Part shown: positions 28,994 to 36,931 of the stretch, piece after piece | Numbering within the stretch: position 1 is the first letter of the stretch | Layout of the letters: each line of letters starts with the position of its first letter | From: a virus | Direction: 5' to 3' (one strand) | DNA length: 37,267 nt | Virus record (IMG/VR): IMGVR_UViG_3300022693_000766 | Coordinates: 1 to 37,267 of that record | Position numbers and translations under genes: made by a program | The notes under the pieces: generated by a model | What the model was told of the DNA's origin: nothing | What the model saw: only the letters and a program-made list of their open reading frames with translations | The model's database searches: none

Positions 28994-29413
28994 ATGGCTA
29001 TTACAGCAGAACTAAAACTAGCAGAAGAGCATAACACCTACTGGAAAATGAAAGTAGAGTATATTGACGATGGTGAGATTAGTGAGGATACTTTTAGATT
29101 TAGGGGTACAACTGCCGCTAGTCTCAAGAAACATGTTCAAGCTAATGTCAAACAGTATGAACAGATAAAGACCTTTGATTTTACAACTCTAGTCGGCACA
29201 ATTATTGATGTTACTCCCGATGTGGTTATACCACCCACAGCGGCAGAAATAGCTAAGGCTGAATGGTTTAAAGATTGGGCGCAGCTTAAAGAAATCAACT
29301 TATTACTTAACCAGGCACCCGCAATATCGACAGCGAGCCGGATCCAATTTAGAGATAGCCTACAGGCTGATGTAGAAGCTGATTGGCTAGACAGTTATTT
29401 AGGGGGTTTATAA
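28994..29413 (+). CDS. Putative tail or appendage protein
   Basis: A 139-residue protein: a beta domain ('YWKMKVEYIDDGEISEDTFR'), a 'TPDVVIPPTAAEIAKAEWFKDW' hinge and a helical C-terminus ending in 'SYLGGL'. The hinge and C-terminal style are common in small phage structural proteins next to appendage genes. Overlaps the next start (TAATG). Confidence 0.62.
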   Translation: MAITAELKLAEEHNTYWKMKVEYIDDGEISEDTFRFRGTTAASLKKHVQANVKQYEQIKTFDFTTLVGTIIDVTPDVVIPPTAAEIAKAEWFKDWAQLKEINLLLNQAPAISTASRIQFRDSLQADVEADWLDSYLGGL

Positions 29414-30495
29414 TGCAAATTAGAGCTAGTCAAAAATACAATCAAGCATACACATTAAACTTTGATCTGCATGAAGTCGATGGAGTGGATATGAGGGTTG
29501 ACGCCACCTTTGCGACTGGTGACATAACCATTATGAAAGATGAAGGAACGGAAACCAATACAAGCAACTTACCAACCGATGAAGGCGGCACATATTCATT
29601 GGTATTAACTGCTGCAGAAATGAGCGCAGCCCGGTTAGTAGTTAAGATAATTGATCAAACAGGTACAAAGGTTTGGTTAGACATTTCAATACAATTCGAT
29701 ACATACGGAAACGCTAGCGCTCAACATGCCTTTGATTTAGATACTGCCAGCGTACCCCAAACCGCAGACCATACCGCAGGAATATCCGCCATCCCAACAA
29801 CTGCTATGAGAGGCACGGACAGCGCAGCCTTGGCGAGTGTGTGTACAGAAACAAGATTAGCTGAGCTTGATGCTGGTAATTTACCGACAGATATTGCAGC
29901 AATACCAACGACAGCAATGCGTGGTACTGATAATGCCGCCACAAGCGCCAAACAAGACACAATGGAAACTACGCTTAATGCTATACCAACTACCGCAATG
30001 CGCGGCACTGACTCAGCAGCCACAGCGGCCAACCTATCAACATTAGATAGTAAAGTGGACGATATCCAAGGCGCTACATTCTCAACCTCAACCGATAGCC
30101 TGGAAGCAATCAGGAATAGAGGGGATTCAGATTGGGTAACTGGTGGAGGCGGAAGTGCCCCAACGGTTGAACAAATAACGGCTGATATGGATGCTAATTC
30201 TACTCAGCTTGCGGCTATTGCGTCTGACGCTAATGATTTACAGGCTAATCAAGGTAACTGGTTAACGGCTACCGGATTTAATGTTGGCAAAACGGGCTAC
30301 ACGCTAACCACCCAAAACTGGAATGTCGGTAAAACGGGATATTCATTAACGACACAAGATTGGAATACAACTACACCGCCGAGCACAGCAGCAATAGCGG
30401 CAGCAGTTGGATTTACAACTAATGTGAATGTAGTAAGTATTAACGGTGGAACAATTACAGGTGACGGTAAAACGACCCCGTTCGATATCGCATGA
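29413..30495 (+). CDS. Repeat-containing appendage protein (BppU-like N-terminus)
   Basis: A 360-residue protein from ATG 29413 (preferred to the upstream TTG because it overlaps the prior stop). Residues 1-100 form a beta domain like the first domain of phage baseplate upper proteins. Three copies of 'IPTTAMRGTDSAA' occur at about 127-139, 164-176 and 191-203, separated by helical linkers. Later come two copies of 'NVGKTGYTLTTQNWN' type. Repeats of this 'AMRGTD' kind are frequent in rod-like phage fibres. The C-terminus is Gly/Thr-rich. A fibre or adhesion role is inferred. Confidence 0.72.
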   Translation: MQIRASQKYNQAYTLNFDLHEVDGVDMRVDATFATGDITIMKDEGTETNTSNLPTDEGGTYSLVLTAAEMSAARLVVKIIDQTGTKVWLDISIQFDTYGNASAQHAFDLDTASVPQTADHTAGISAIPTTAMRGTDSAALASVCTETRLAELDAGNLPTDIAAIPTTAMRGTDNAATSAKQDTMETTLNAIPTTAMRGTDSAATAANLSTLDSKVDDIQGATFSTSTDSLEAIRNRGDSDWVTGGGGSAPTVEQITADMDANSTQLAAIASDANDLQANQGNWLTATGFNVGKTGYTLTTQNWNVGKTGYSLTTQDWNTTTPPSTAAIAAAVGFTTNVNVVSINGGTITGDGKTTPFDIA

Positions 30496-30698
30496 GTTTA
30501 AGTGTTAACGGTGTCTGGAAAACCGGCGTCTGGAATGAAACGGTGTATAGTGATGGCGTATGGCGAGAAGGGGTATATATATCACAAGTGCTGATTGGCA
30601 ATAAAATGTTTGCTCAGTATGTTAAAATAGCAATGACAGTGCGCGGTGATGTGCCGATAATGGTCACTGAATTTAAAACGAGAGACATGATTGCATGA
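30492..30698 (+). CDS. Small appendage-cluster protein
   Basis: A 68-residue protein opening with two 'GVWKTGVW/GVWREGVY' repeats of Trp-Gly-Val, a pattern of short beta hairpins, followed by a hydrophobic beta end. ATGA overlaps with both neighbours. No family recognised. Confidence 0.62.
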   Translation: MSLSVNGVWKTGVWNETVYSDGVWREGVYISQVLIGNKMFAQYVKIAMTVRGDVPIMVTEFKTRDMIA

Positions 30699-31003
30699 AA
30701 GTTCAAAGTTGGCAAGCGTATGAAGGCGAAGCAACTAATTATACGGTTGATTGGTCAGTAAAGGCGGGAAGGTTAGGTACTACGGTTTCTAGCGTTGTAT
30801 GGCTGGTCGATAACGGTAGCGCAACGATAAGTAATGAAAACTTAACAAGCAATGTTGCAACCGCACTCATAACAACAGCTTCAGAAGGTGTTTCGCTTAT
30901 TAAACTCACCGCAGTACTAGCAGACGGGCAAACAGATGTATTCTTTTTTAAAGTGGATGCAAACGATCCAAAAATTACTAAAAGTACCATAGGTCGGTAT
31001 TAA
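30695..31003 (+). CDS. Ig-like small virion protein
   Basis: A 102-residue protein with the alternating strand pattern of an Ig/PKD-type fold: 'NYTVDWSVKAGRLG', 'VVWLVDNGSATISNENL', 'VATALITTASEGVSLIKLTA', 'LADGQTDVFFFKVD'. Ig-like domains are common decorations in tailed phages and bind carbohydrates weakly. It ends at the start of the next gene (TAATG). Confidence 0.68.
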   Translation: MKVQSWQAYEGEATNYTVDWSVKAGRLGTTVSSVVWLVDNGSATISNENLTSNVATALITTASEGVSLIKLTAVLADGQTDVFFFKVDANDPKITKSTIGRY

Positions 31004-31284
31004 TGACTGACAATAGCAACGACAAAAGCAAAACGCCTTTAATAATTGTTATAATTTGTGCCAGTATTAGCATGCTAGTTCAGACTATTGCATCGGCTAT
31101 TTCGGTAATGGGATATGATGACGTCATCCGTGCAGACGCCAAAGCAAGGGCGGAACAAATCCTACAAGGCGGAAAGGTATCGCCAGAGCTACAGGCTAGG
31201 TTAGATTTATTAGAATCCCAAGCCAACAAAAACACATTAATTATTGAATCTTTACTAGAAAACTCACACGCACCAGGAGGTTGA
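31003..31284 (+). CDS. Membrane-anchored helical protein
   Basis: A 93-residue protein with a short polar N-terminus, one membrane span near residues 12-34 ('LIIVIICASISMLVQTIASA') and a helical charged tail ('LQARLDLLESQANKNTLIIES'). Could be an additional lysis or superinfection factor. No family recognised. Confidence 0.6.
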   Translation: MTDNSNDKSKTPLIIVIICASISMLVQTIASAISVMGYDDVIRADAKARAEQILQGGKVSPELQARLDLLESQANKNTLIIESLLENSHAPGG

Positions 31285-31285
31285 A

Positions 31286-31384
31286 ATGACTGACAAGAAA
31301 CCAGGGCGAGGCCAAAGAGCCAAAACAAATAAGAAAACCATGCACAAGCGGAAGACAAGCGGTAATAAGCGTAAAAAGGGATAA
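31286..31384 (+). CDS. Tiny Lys/Arg-rich protein
   Basis: A 32-residue protein, about half Lys, Arg or His ('KTNKKTMHKRKTSGNKRKKG'). Good ribosome binding site (CAGGAGG). Strongly basic and probably nucleic-acid binding. It resembles the other tiny basic gene at 25858 in style, not in sequence. Confidence 0.5.
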   Translation: MTDKKPGRGQRAKTNKKTMHKRKTSGNKRKKG

Positions 31385-31387
31385 ATT

Positions 31388-31669
31388 ATGAATGATATAA
31401 CTAAGCATAAGTGGAGTGATAGTGACGCGGAATCCGTAAACATCACAATCGAAGGCAGTATAGCTATTAACTTAAGCGAGGAAGATGACTCAACCTTCCC
31501 CTTTATTATCCAAAAGCGTGACGCTATAGCAATCGCTAAACACTTTGACTTATCCTTAATGGATATATGTGACAATGCCGTTCAAGCATCAGGTAGTTAC
31601 ATACCCCAATCAGAAATCAACCATATCCACCATATAGGCGAAATAGGGGAGATGAGGCGTAATGACTAA
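31388..31669 (+). CDS. Hypothetical protein before the terminase region
   Basis: A 93-residue acidic protein ('VNITIEGSIAINLSEEDDST', 'IIQKRDAIAIAKHF', ending in a His-rich segment). Looks like a small mixed alpha/beta fold. The stop overlaps the next gene by eight bases. Function unknown. Confidence 0.6.
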   Translation: MNDITKHKWSDSDAESVNITIEGSIAINLSEEDDSTFPFIIQKRDAIAIAKHFDLSLMDICDNAVQASGSYIPQSEINHIHHIGEIGEMRRND

Positions 31670-31820
31670 CATAAAAAAGTTATCAATAATGGTATCGGTT
31701 CTTATTCTGCAAGTATTTATAGTGCTTTATTTTAATATACCAGTTTACATCTTCATGCCTATTATGCTGGCCATCAATTTATATATGCCAAACAGTAAGT
31801 GGGGGCGAATGGATGGATAA
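31662..31820 (+). CDS. Small two-span membrane protein
   Basis: A 52-residue protein with two hydrophobic stretches ('LSIMVSVLILQVFIVLYF' and 'VYIFMPIMLAINLYM'). It overlaps both neighbours by eight bases. A possible extra lysis or membrane protein; family unknown. Confidence 0.58.
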   Translation: MTNIKKLSIMVSVLILQVFIVLYFNIPVYIFMPIMLAINLYMPNSKWGRMDG

Positions 31821-31956
31821 CACAGAGAAGCTAAATCTATTAAGAAACATCAAACGTGAAGTATTAGCTAAAGATAATACCAAAACCATAGGCAGTAAAA
31901 CCACTTATGGCGATTTAGTGTTAGTTCATGGTGTCGGTTTCTATTATGGAAAGTAA
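31813..31956 (+). CDS. Hypothetical small protein
   Basis: A 47-residue protein ('EKLNLLRNIKREVLAKDNTK', then 'GDLVLVHGVGFYYGK'), helix then two strands. Overlaps both neighbours by 8-11 bases. No family recognised. Confidence 0.55.
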   Translation: MDNTEKLNLLRNIKREVLAKDNTKTIGSKTTYGDLVLVHGVGFYYGK

Positions 31957-32176
31957 TCACAAATACCAATTTGCCTCTCCAGTATCTCAATGGCACATAT
32001 GGTTTGCTTGGTTTCCAGTTAAAACGTGGGATAATCGGTTTATCTGGTTAAAAAAGGTTGAACGAAGAATGCTAGCAACTCATAGTTATTTGGATGGACC
32101 TAGTTTTAAATGGTTTGAATATCACTATAATAAAGGGTATAAGTCAATTGAGTTTGGACCGAGTATCTCAAAATGA
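31946..32176 (+). CDS. Hypothetical Trp-rich small protein
   Basis: A 76-residue protein from ATG 31946 (upstream GTG rejected because it would extend deep into the previous gene). Unusually rich in Trp, Phe and Tyr ('HIWFAWFPVKTWDNRFIW', then 'FKWFEYHYNKGYK'). Such small aromatic proteins occur near the ends of many phage early or late blocks. Function unknown. Confidence 0.58.
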   Translation: MESNHKYQFASPVSQWHIWFAWFPVKTWDNRFIWLKKVERRMLATHSYLDGPSFKWFEYHYNKGYKSIEFGPSISK

Positions 32177-32319
32177 TTAAATCAAGTGATATGAAAGACA
32201 TGTTAAATCAAACGAAAGCAAGAGAGATTACAAGTAAGATAAGAAAACAACGGTTTATCCCTCAGTATCAACAAAGAGAGATATTCTTAAACGTGTACAA
32301 TTATCTATGGGTGGATTAG
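32173..32319 (+). CDS. Hypothetical small basic protein
   Basis: A 48-residue basic helical protein ('SDMKDMLNQTKAREITSKIR', ending 'NVYNYLWVD'). ATGA overlap with the previous gene; a 44-base AT-rich gap follows before the terminase genes. Could be a DNA-binding packaging accessory, but that is only position. Confidence 0.5.
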   Translation: MIKSSDMKDMLNQTKAREITSKIRKQRFIPQYQQREIFLNVYNYLWVD

Positions 32320-32363
32320 TAAAGTGTTAACTATATATAACAAAATGTTGGAATTGAATTAAT

Positions 32364-32696
32364 ATGGCTGGTGCACCTAAGGGCAATAACAACGCCTCAA
32401 TAGGCAGACAAGGCCGTAAAGCGCTAGAGATTGCCCTAAAGAACTTCGATGCAACTAAGGACGATCCTTATGAGGGATTAGAGGTTGTAGGGGTCATTAG
32501 AACGCTTATCCTTATGTGGAAACCAATCATAACGAAAGCCTTGGTAGACGGTGATTTAATGGCAATGAAAGAAATCAACGATAGATTAGACGGTAAAGCT
32601 GTTCAACAGATTGACGTTGCAGACAATACAGAAGCGAGGGTAGATGAACTCTCAGACGAAGCACTTACAGATATCGCCACAAACGGCAGCGATTGA
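32364..32696 (+). CDS. Putative small terminase subunit
   Basis: A 110-residue protein starting 'MAGAPKGNNNASIGRQG', a start typical of phage small terminase-like proteins, followed by helices ('ALKNFDATKDDP', 'GVIRTLILMWKPIITKALV', 'DLMAMKEINDRLDGK') and an acidic tail. Small terminases bind the packaging start site and feed DNA to TerL. It is directly upstream of TerL and overlaps it by 53 bases. The helix-turn-helix part is not obvious, so the call rests on start motif and position. Confidence 0.7.
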   Translation: MAGAPKGNNNASIGRQGRKALEIALKNFDATKDDPYEGLEVVGVIRTLILMWKPIITKALVDGDLMAMKEINDRLDGKAVQQIDVADNTEARVDELSDEALTDIATNGSD

Positions 32697-34125
32697 ACTA
32701 TTAAGAAGAAGGGCAGCCCGTAAGAGCTTATTGTCTTTTACTGAATACACAATGCCTAACTTTGAAAGTGGTGAGCATCATCATGTGATAGCTGAAGCCT
32801 TAGAAGAGGTTGAGAGGGGTGAATGCTTACGTTTAATCATAGAAGCTCCACCAAGACACACTAAAAGCGAATTAGGGTCTAGAAGGTTTCCGGCCTGGTA
32901 CTTGGGTAAGAATCCAGACAAACAGATAATTGCTACAACTTACGGGCATGACTTAGCCAGTGACTTTGGACGAGATGTTAGAGGTATAGTCGATAGCCAA
33001 GAGTACGAAAAGTTATTCGACACTCGATTAAGGTTTGACTCTAAAAGCGCGAACAGATGGCACACTAATGAAGATGGGGTTTATATATCAACCGGTGTTG
33101 GTGGTGCGATAACAGGACGAGGTGCACACATAGCCCTAATTGATGATCCTTTTAAAAACAGAGAGGATGCAGATTCACAGATAATACGGGATAAGGTTTG
33201 GAAATGGTACACCTCAACCTTTTATACTAGATTGATGCCAGGTGCAGCAATTATAATCATTTTAACTAGGTGGCATGAAGATGATTTAGCCGGTAGACTT
33301 TTAGAAGAAGAGAAGAAAGGCGGCGATAAGTGGAAGAGAATCAACCTTCAAGCGATTAAGAACGAGGGTACAGACGACGAGCAAGCATTATGGCCTGAAT
33401 GGTACAACCTGGACTACTTAAAGCAAACTAAGCATGTTATTGGGCCTAGAGACTGGTCAGCACTGTATCAACAGAATCCAACACCAGACGAAGGTGTGTT
33501 TTTCTCTAGAGATGATTTTAACTGGTACGACAAACTACCAGACCATTTAACCTATTACGGTGGTGGAGATTACGCAGTCACCAAGAACGATGGTGATTTT
33601 ACTGAATTAGGCGTGTTTGGCGTGGCTCCCAACGATAATATTTACGTTGCTGACTGGTGGGGCGCTCAAGAGAAGACAGACGTTATCATTGAAGCTCAGT
33701 TAGATTTGATACTGAAATGGAATATTTGCATGTGGGGCGCTGAAACCGGCGTTATCAGAAAGGCAATAGAGCCATTTTTAGAAGTGAGGATGAGAAAACG
33801 TCGAGCGTTTACGATACTGGAATGGATACCAACCGTTGCGAACAACAAAGAAGCGGGGGCAAGGACCTTCCAGGCATTAGCAAGTTCAGGTTTAATTTAT
33901 TTGCCAATAGGTGAGCAATGGGCTGAAGACTTAGTGAATCAGCTAGTGAGTTTTCCGGCGGGTGTATTTGATGACAAAGTGGATGCGTGTACTAATTTCG
34001 CAAGAATGATTAACAAGGTTTGGGCATCGGGTCCAAGCACTGAGAAAGATTTAACGAAACCAGACAGATATGACAAAGCATTCGATAACGACGATTACAA
34101 TGAAGATTCATGGAAAGTTGCATAG
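32644..34125 (+). CDS. terL: Terminase large subunit
   Basis: A 493-residue packaging motor. Walker A-type 'APPRHTKS' at 68-75, Walker B 'IALIDDP' at 163-169, coupling motif 'LTRWHEDD' at 207-214, and the RNase H-like nuclease with D309 in 'GGDYAVTKNDGD', E368 region and 'FDDKVDA' at 442-448. The pattern matches Terminase_6-type enzymes of headful-packaging phages, which agrees with the circularly permuted assembly. It pumps DNA through the portal encoded next. The start ATG 32644 lies inside the small subunit gene. Confidence 0.93.
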   Translation: MNSQTKHLQISPQTAAIELLRRRAARKSLLSFTEYTMPNFESGEHHHVIAEALEEVERGECLRLIIEAPPRHTKSELGSRRFPAWYLGKNPDKQIIATTYGHDLASDFGRDVRGIVDSQEYEKLFDTRLRFDSKSANRWHTNEDGVYISTGVGGAITGRGAHIALIDDPFKNREDADSQIIRDKVWKWYTSTFYTRLMPGAAIIIILTRWHEDDLAGRLLEEEKKGGDKWKRINLQAIKNEGTDDEQALWPEWYNLDYLKQTKHVIGPRDWSALYQQNPTPDEGVFFSRDDFNWYDKLPDHLTYYGGGDYAVTKNDGDFTELGVFGVAPNDNIYVADWWGAQEKTDVIIEAQLDLILKWNICMWGAETGVIRKAIEPFLEVRMRKRRAFTILEWIPTVANNKEAGARTFQALASSGLIYLPIGEQWAEDLVNQLVSFPAGVFDDKVDACTNFARMINKVWASGPSTEKDLTKPDRYDKAFDNDDYNEDSWKVA

Positions 34126-34134
34126 GATATTAAA

Positions 34135-36021
34135 ATGGCGATAGATTTAAACGTATTAGTTCAATACTTCGAGGATTCGGCTTCTTCTTCTGACGATGCC
34201 AGGGTCGAGAGTGAACGAGCCAGAGACTATTATGATGGTATTCAGCTTACATCGGAAGAGGTGGCAGAGCTTAACCGCCGCAAACAACCGCCTATCGTAT
34301 TCAACCGTATTCAACCAAAGATTGATTTTCTACTAGGTTCAGAGCGACGACAACGGTCAGACCCTAAAGCATTCCCAAGAACACCCAACCATGACGAGGC
34401 AGCAGACGCGGCCACTGATGGCATTCGATACGTGCAAGATAATAATACTTTCGATGTGATTAGCTCTGATGTGTTTGAAAACGGGTTAATTGAAGGCATT
34501 GGCGGGGTATCGGTTGAGGTTGATCCAAAGACGTTTGAAATAAACATTAAACAGATTGTATGGGACCGTTACTTTTATGATCCTCACTCAAGACGACGAG
34601 ATCATAAGGATAGCCGGTATGATGGTTTAGTGATGTGGATGGACTTTGATGAAGCGAAGCTAAAGTGGGGCGAAAAGAAAGCCGCAGAACTTGACACCCA
34701 AATGGAACATGTTCTTAGTACCGGCCAAACCTACGAAGATAAACCCACCTCCAGACAATGGTTTGACTCTAATCGTAAGCGTGTGATGGTGGTTCAAATC
34801 AACTACATTGAGAAGGGTGAATGGTTTACCGCTATTTACACAAAAGGGGTATTCCTGGAAGATCCAGAAGTATCAACGTATGTGGATGAAATTGGCAAAC
34901 CTGAAAATCCTTTCATTATGATGAGCATGAAGATTGATCGAGAGGGCAACCGATACGGCGCGGTCAAAGGTCTAATTGATATTCAGGACGAAATTAACAA
35001 ACGCCGGTCCAAGGCTTTGCACTTATTAAACGTCAAGCAGACCTTCAGCAAAGAGGGTCACATAAAAGATATTAACCGGTTCAAGCGAGAAGCTAACAAA
35101 CCTGATGGACATTTAGAGTTTCCAGCCAATGGTGAATTTGGTAAAGACTTTGGCATTATTCCCGATAGCGGTTTAGGTCAAGCACAATTTGCCATGTATC
35201 AAGAGTCTATTCAACAAATGGACGCGGTGAGCGCAAACGCTGCATTGGCCGGTAAGACTGAGGGAGGTTTAAGTGGTCGAGCGGTTCAAGCCATGCAACA
35301 AGGCGGTTCCATAGAATTGGCCCCATTATTCGACGTACATCAACAATGGAAGAAACGAGTAGCAAGGGCTATTTGGTCACGTATTAAGCAATTTTGGAAG
35401 GAAGAAAAGTGGTTAAGGGTCACAGATAGTGAGGACAATCTTAAATGGGTCGGACTTAATCAGCCTATTACGATGGCAGAACAAGCGGTCATGCAAAAGA
35501 CTGGTTTAAGCCTTCAAGATGTTAAGGCCCAATTTGGTGAGAAGATTGATCAAGTGGTTGCCGGTGATCCAGAATTAGGTCAAGTCGTAGCAACCGATAA
35601 CGATGTCGCAGAAATAGACGTCGATATTATCCTGGAAGAAGTGCCCGACACTGTGAATCTACAAGGTGAGCAGTTTGATTTATTGGTCAAGATGTACCAG
35701 GCTAACCCCAAATCAGAGCAGAATCCTGATGGTATCCCTTGGGAGGCGGTGGTTGAAATGTCCTCATTGAGAAACAAGGATAAGCTGACAGGTAAAGATT
35801 TATCACCAGAAGACCAGCAAAAACGACAGCAACAGGGCGCAGTATTAGAACAACAAGCACAAGTTCAGAGCGCTTTAGCTGAATTAGAGGCCAACAAAAC
35901 ACAGTCAGAAATTAATAGAAACGATGCGACTACTCAGAAAACCATACACGAAGCCACACAGAAACAAATAGAAAACGCTCTAATATTGGCTAATCCTGAT
36001 AAAACGAGCGTGTCTATTTAA
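34135..36021 (+). CDS. Portal protein (P22-like)
   Basis: A 628-residue protein with the opening 'DARVESERARDYYDGIQLT', then 'RKQPPIVFNRIQPKIDFLLG' and 'DHKDSRYDG' segments, characteristic of P22-type portals. The dodecameric portal is the DNA channel, docks TerL and later the gp4-like ring. The C-terminal 90 residues are Gln-rich and helical ('QQKRQQQGAVLEQQAQVQSA'), like the barrel helix of P22 gp1, though the protein is shorter than P22's 725 residues. Located between TerL and scaffold as expected. Confidence 0.92.
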   Translation: MAIDLNVLVQYFEDSASSSDDARVESERARDYYDGIQLTSEEVAELNRRKQPPIVFNRIQPKIDFLLGSERRQRSDPKAFPRTPNHDEAADAATDGIRYVQDNNTFDVISSDVFENGLIEGIGGVSVEVDPKTFEINIKQIVWDRYFYDPHSRRRDHKDSRYDGLVMWMDFDEAKLKWGEKKAAELDTQMEHVLSTGQTYEDKPTSRQWFDSNRKRVMVVQINYIEKGEWFTAIYTKGVFLEDPEVSTYVDEIGKPENPFIMMSMKIDREGNRYGAVKGLIDIQDEINKRRSKALHLLNVKQTFSKEGHIKDINRFKREANKPDGHLEFPANGEFGKDFGIIPDSGLGQAQFAMYQESIQQMDAVSANAALAGKTEGGLSGRAVQAMQQGGSIELAPLFDVHQQWKKRVARAIWSRIKQFWKEEKWLRVTDSEDNLKWVGLNQPITMAEQAVMQKTGLSLQDVKAQFGEKIDQVVAGDPELGQVVATDNDVAEIDVDIILEEVPDTVNLQGEQFDLLVKMYQANPKSEQNPDGIPWEAVVEMSSLRNKDKLTGKDLSPEDQQKRQQQGAVLEQQAQVQSALAELEANKTQSEINRNDATTQKTIHEATQKQIENALILANPDKTSVSI

Positions 36022-36155
36022 GAAAAACGCACTAATTGGTTATTAAGACTATTTAGTGGTAAAATTGAAAACATGAAGTTCTTACATTAAGTGAGAAAAG
36101 CGCCACCGGCTTACGGGTGATCGAAACGCCATCGAAAGGGCGATAGGAAGCACAA
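36022..36155 (+). promoter_or_regulatory. Structured leader before scaffold and capsid genes
   Basis: A 134-base gap with no ORF. It holds CACTAA/TTAGTG (36030-36035/36053-36058), then two consecutive small hairpins: CACC/GGTG (36104-36107/36116-36119) and CGCC/GGCG (36127-36130/36139-36142), both with eight-base loops. Each is followed by a GA-rich unit (GATCGAAAC; GATAGGAAG), the last being the ribosome binding site of the scaffold gene. It may tune scaffold and capsid translation or mRNA stability. No promoter is clear. Confidence 0.45.
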
Positions 36156-36920
36156 ATGGATAATTTAGCGACAATACTAGATGACGGTGAACCCGAAGCA
36201 ATTGAACAACCTAAAGAGGAAGCGGCTGAAATAGTCGAAGAAGTCGAAAAGGTTGAAGATAAAGCAGAGGCAAAGCCCGAAAAGGTCGAAAAAGAAGATA
36301 AACCGGAAGCGCCGACAGCTCCCGAAGTAAAAGAGCCAGAATCCAAAAGTGTGCCAATACAGGCATTAATGGCAGAACGTGAGAAACGGCAAACTTTAGA
36401 AGGTAAACTGGCAGAGATTACCGCTCAAAAGGCGAAAGAACCTCTCCCTGATATCTTTGAAGACCAGGCAGCCTACACCAAACAATTTCAAGATAAGATT
36501 GATACTGACCGGTTTAATGACCGCGCCAATCAATCAGAGTTTTATGCTCAACGAGAGTTTGGTGCAGAAGCATTGGCTTTGAAGGTTGAAGCTTTTAAAG
36601 AGTTGAAAGCCGCCAATCCAGCTTTGGAAGCTCAAGTATATAACGCAGTCAGTCCATATCATGAAATAGCGGATATTGTGTCCAAACATGAAAAAATGGA
36701 AAAAATGCAAAATATCGACGAGTATGAAAAGAAGACCCGCGCAGAAATTGAGGTGCAGGTTAGAGCAGAAATCAAAGCAGAATTGGAAGGCAAGACAACC
36801 GCCGATAAAAACTTACGTGATTCTATCCCAACTTCGTTGGTAGATGAAACGTCCCAAGGCACGGTTAAACAGCCGACTTGGCAAGGGCCATCTACCTTAA
36901 GTACATTATTTAATGATTAA
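36156..36920 (+). CDS. Capsid scaffolding protein
   Basis: A 254-residue acidic protein located directly before the capsid gene. Residues 1-60 are extremely rich in Glu, Lys and Pro. Residues 66-90 and 130-215 form charged helices and coiled coils ('MAEREKRQTLEGKLAEITAQ', 'KMEKMQNIDEYEKKTRAEIE'). The C-terminus ends in 'QGPSTLSTLFND', a tail typical of N4-gp56/P22-group scaffolds. Scaffolds guide capsid assembly and then leave the head. Confidence 0.85.
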   Translation: MDNLATILDDGEPEAIEQPKEEAAEIVEEVEKVEDKAEAKPEKVEKEDKPEAPTAPEVKEPESKSVPIQALMAEREKRQTLEGKLAEITAQKAKEPLPDIFEDQAAYTKQFQDKIDTDRFNDRANQSEFYAQREFGAEALALKVEAFKELKAANPALEAQVYNAVSPYHEIADIVSKHEKMEKMQNIDEYEKKTRAEIEVQVRAEIKAELEGKTTADKNLRDSIPTSLVDETSQGTVKQPTWQGPSTLSTLFND

Positions 36921-36931
36921 GGTGTAACATC

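Noticed and set aside
36118-36150. Hammerhead ribozyme suggested by GATCGAAAC before the scaffold gene
   Set aside because: The required CTGATGA core is absent and the stems do not form a three-way junction.
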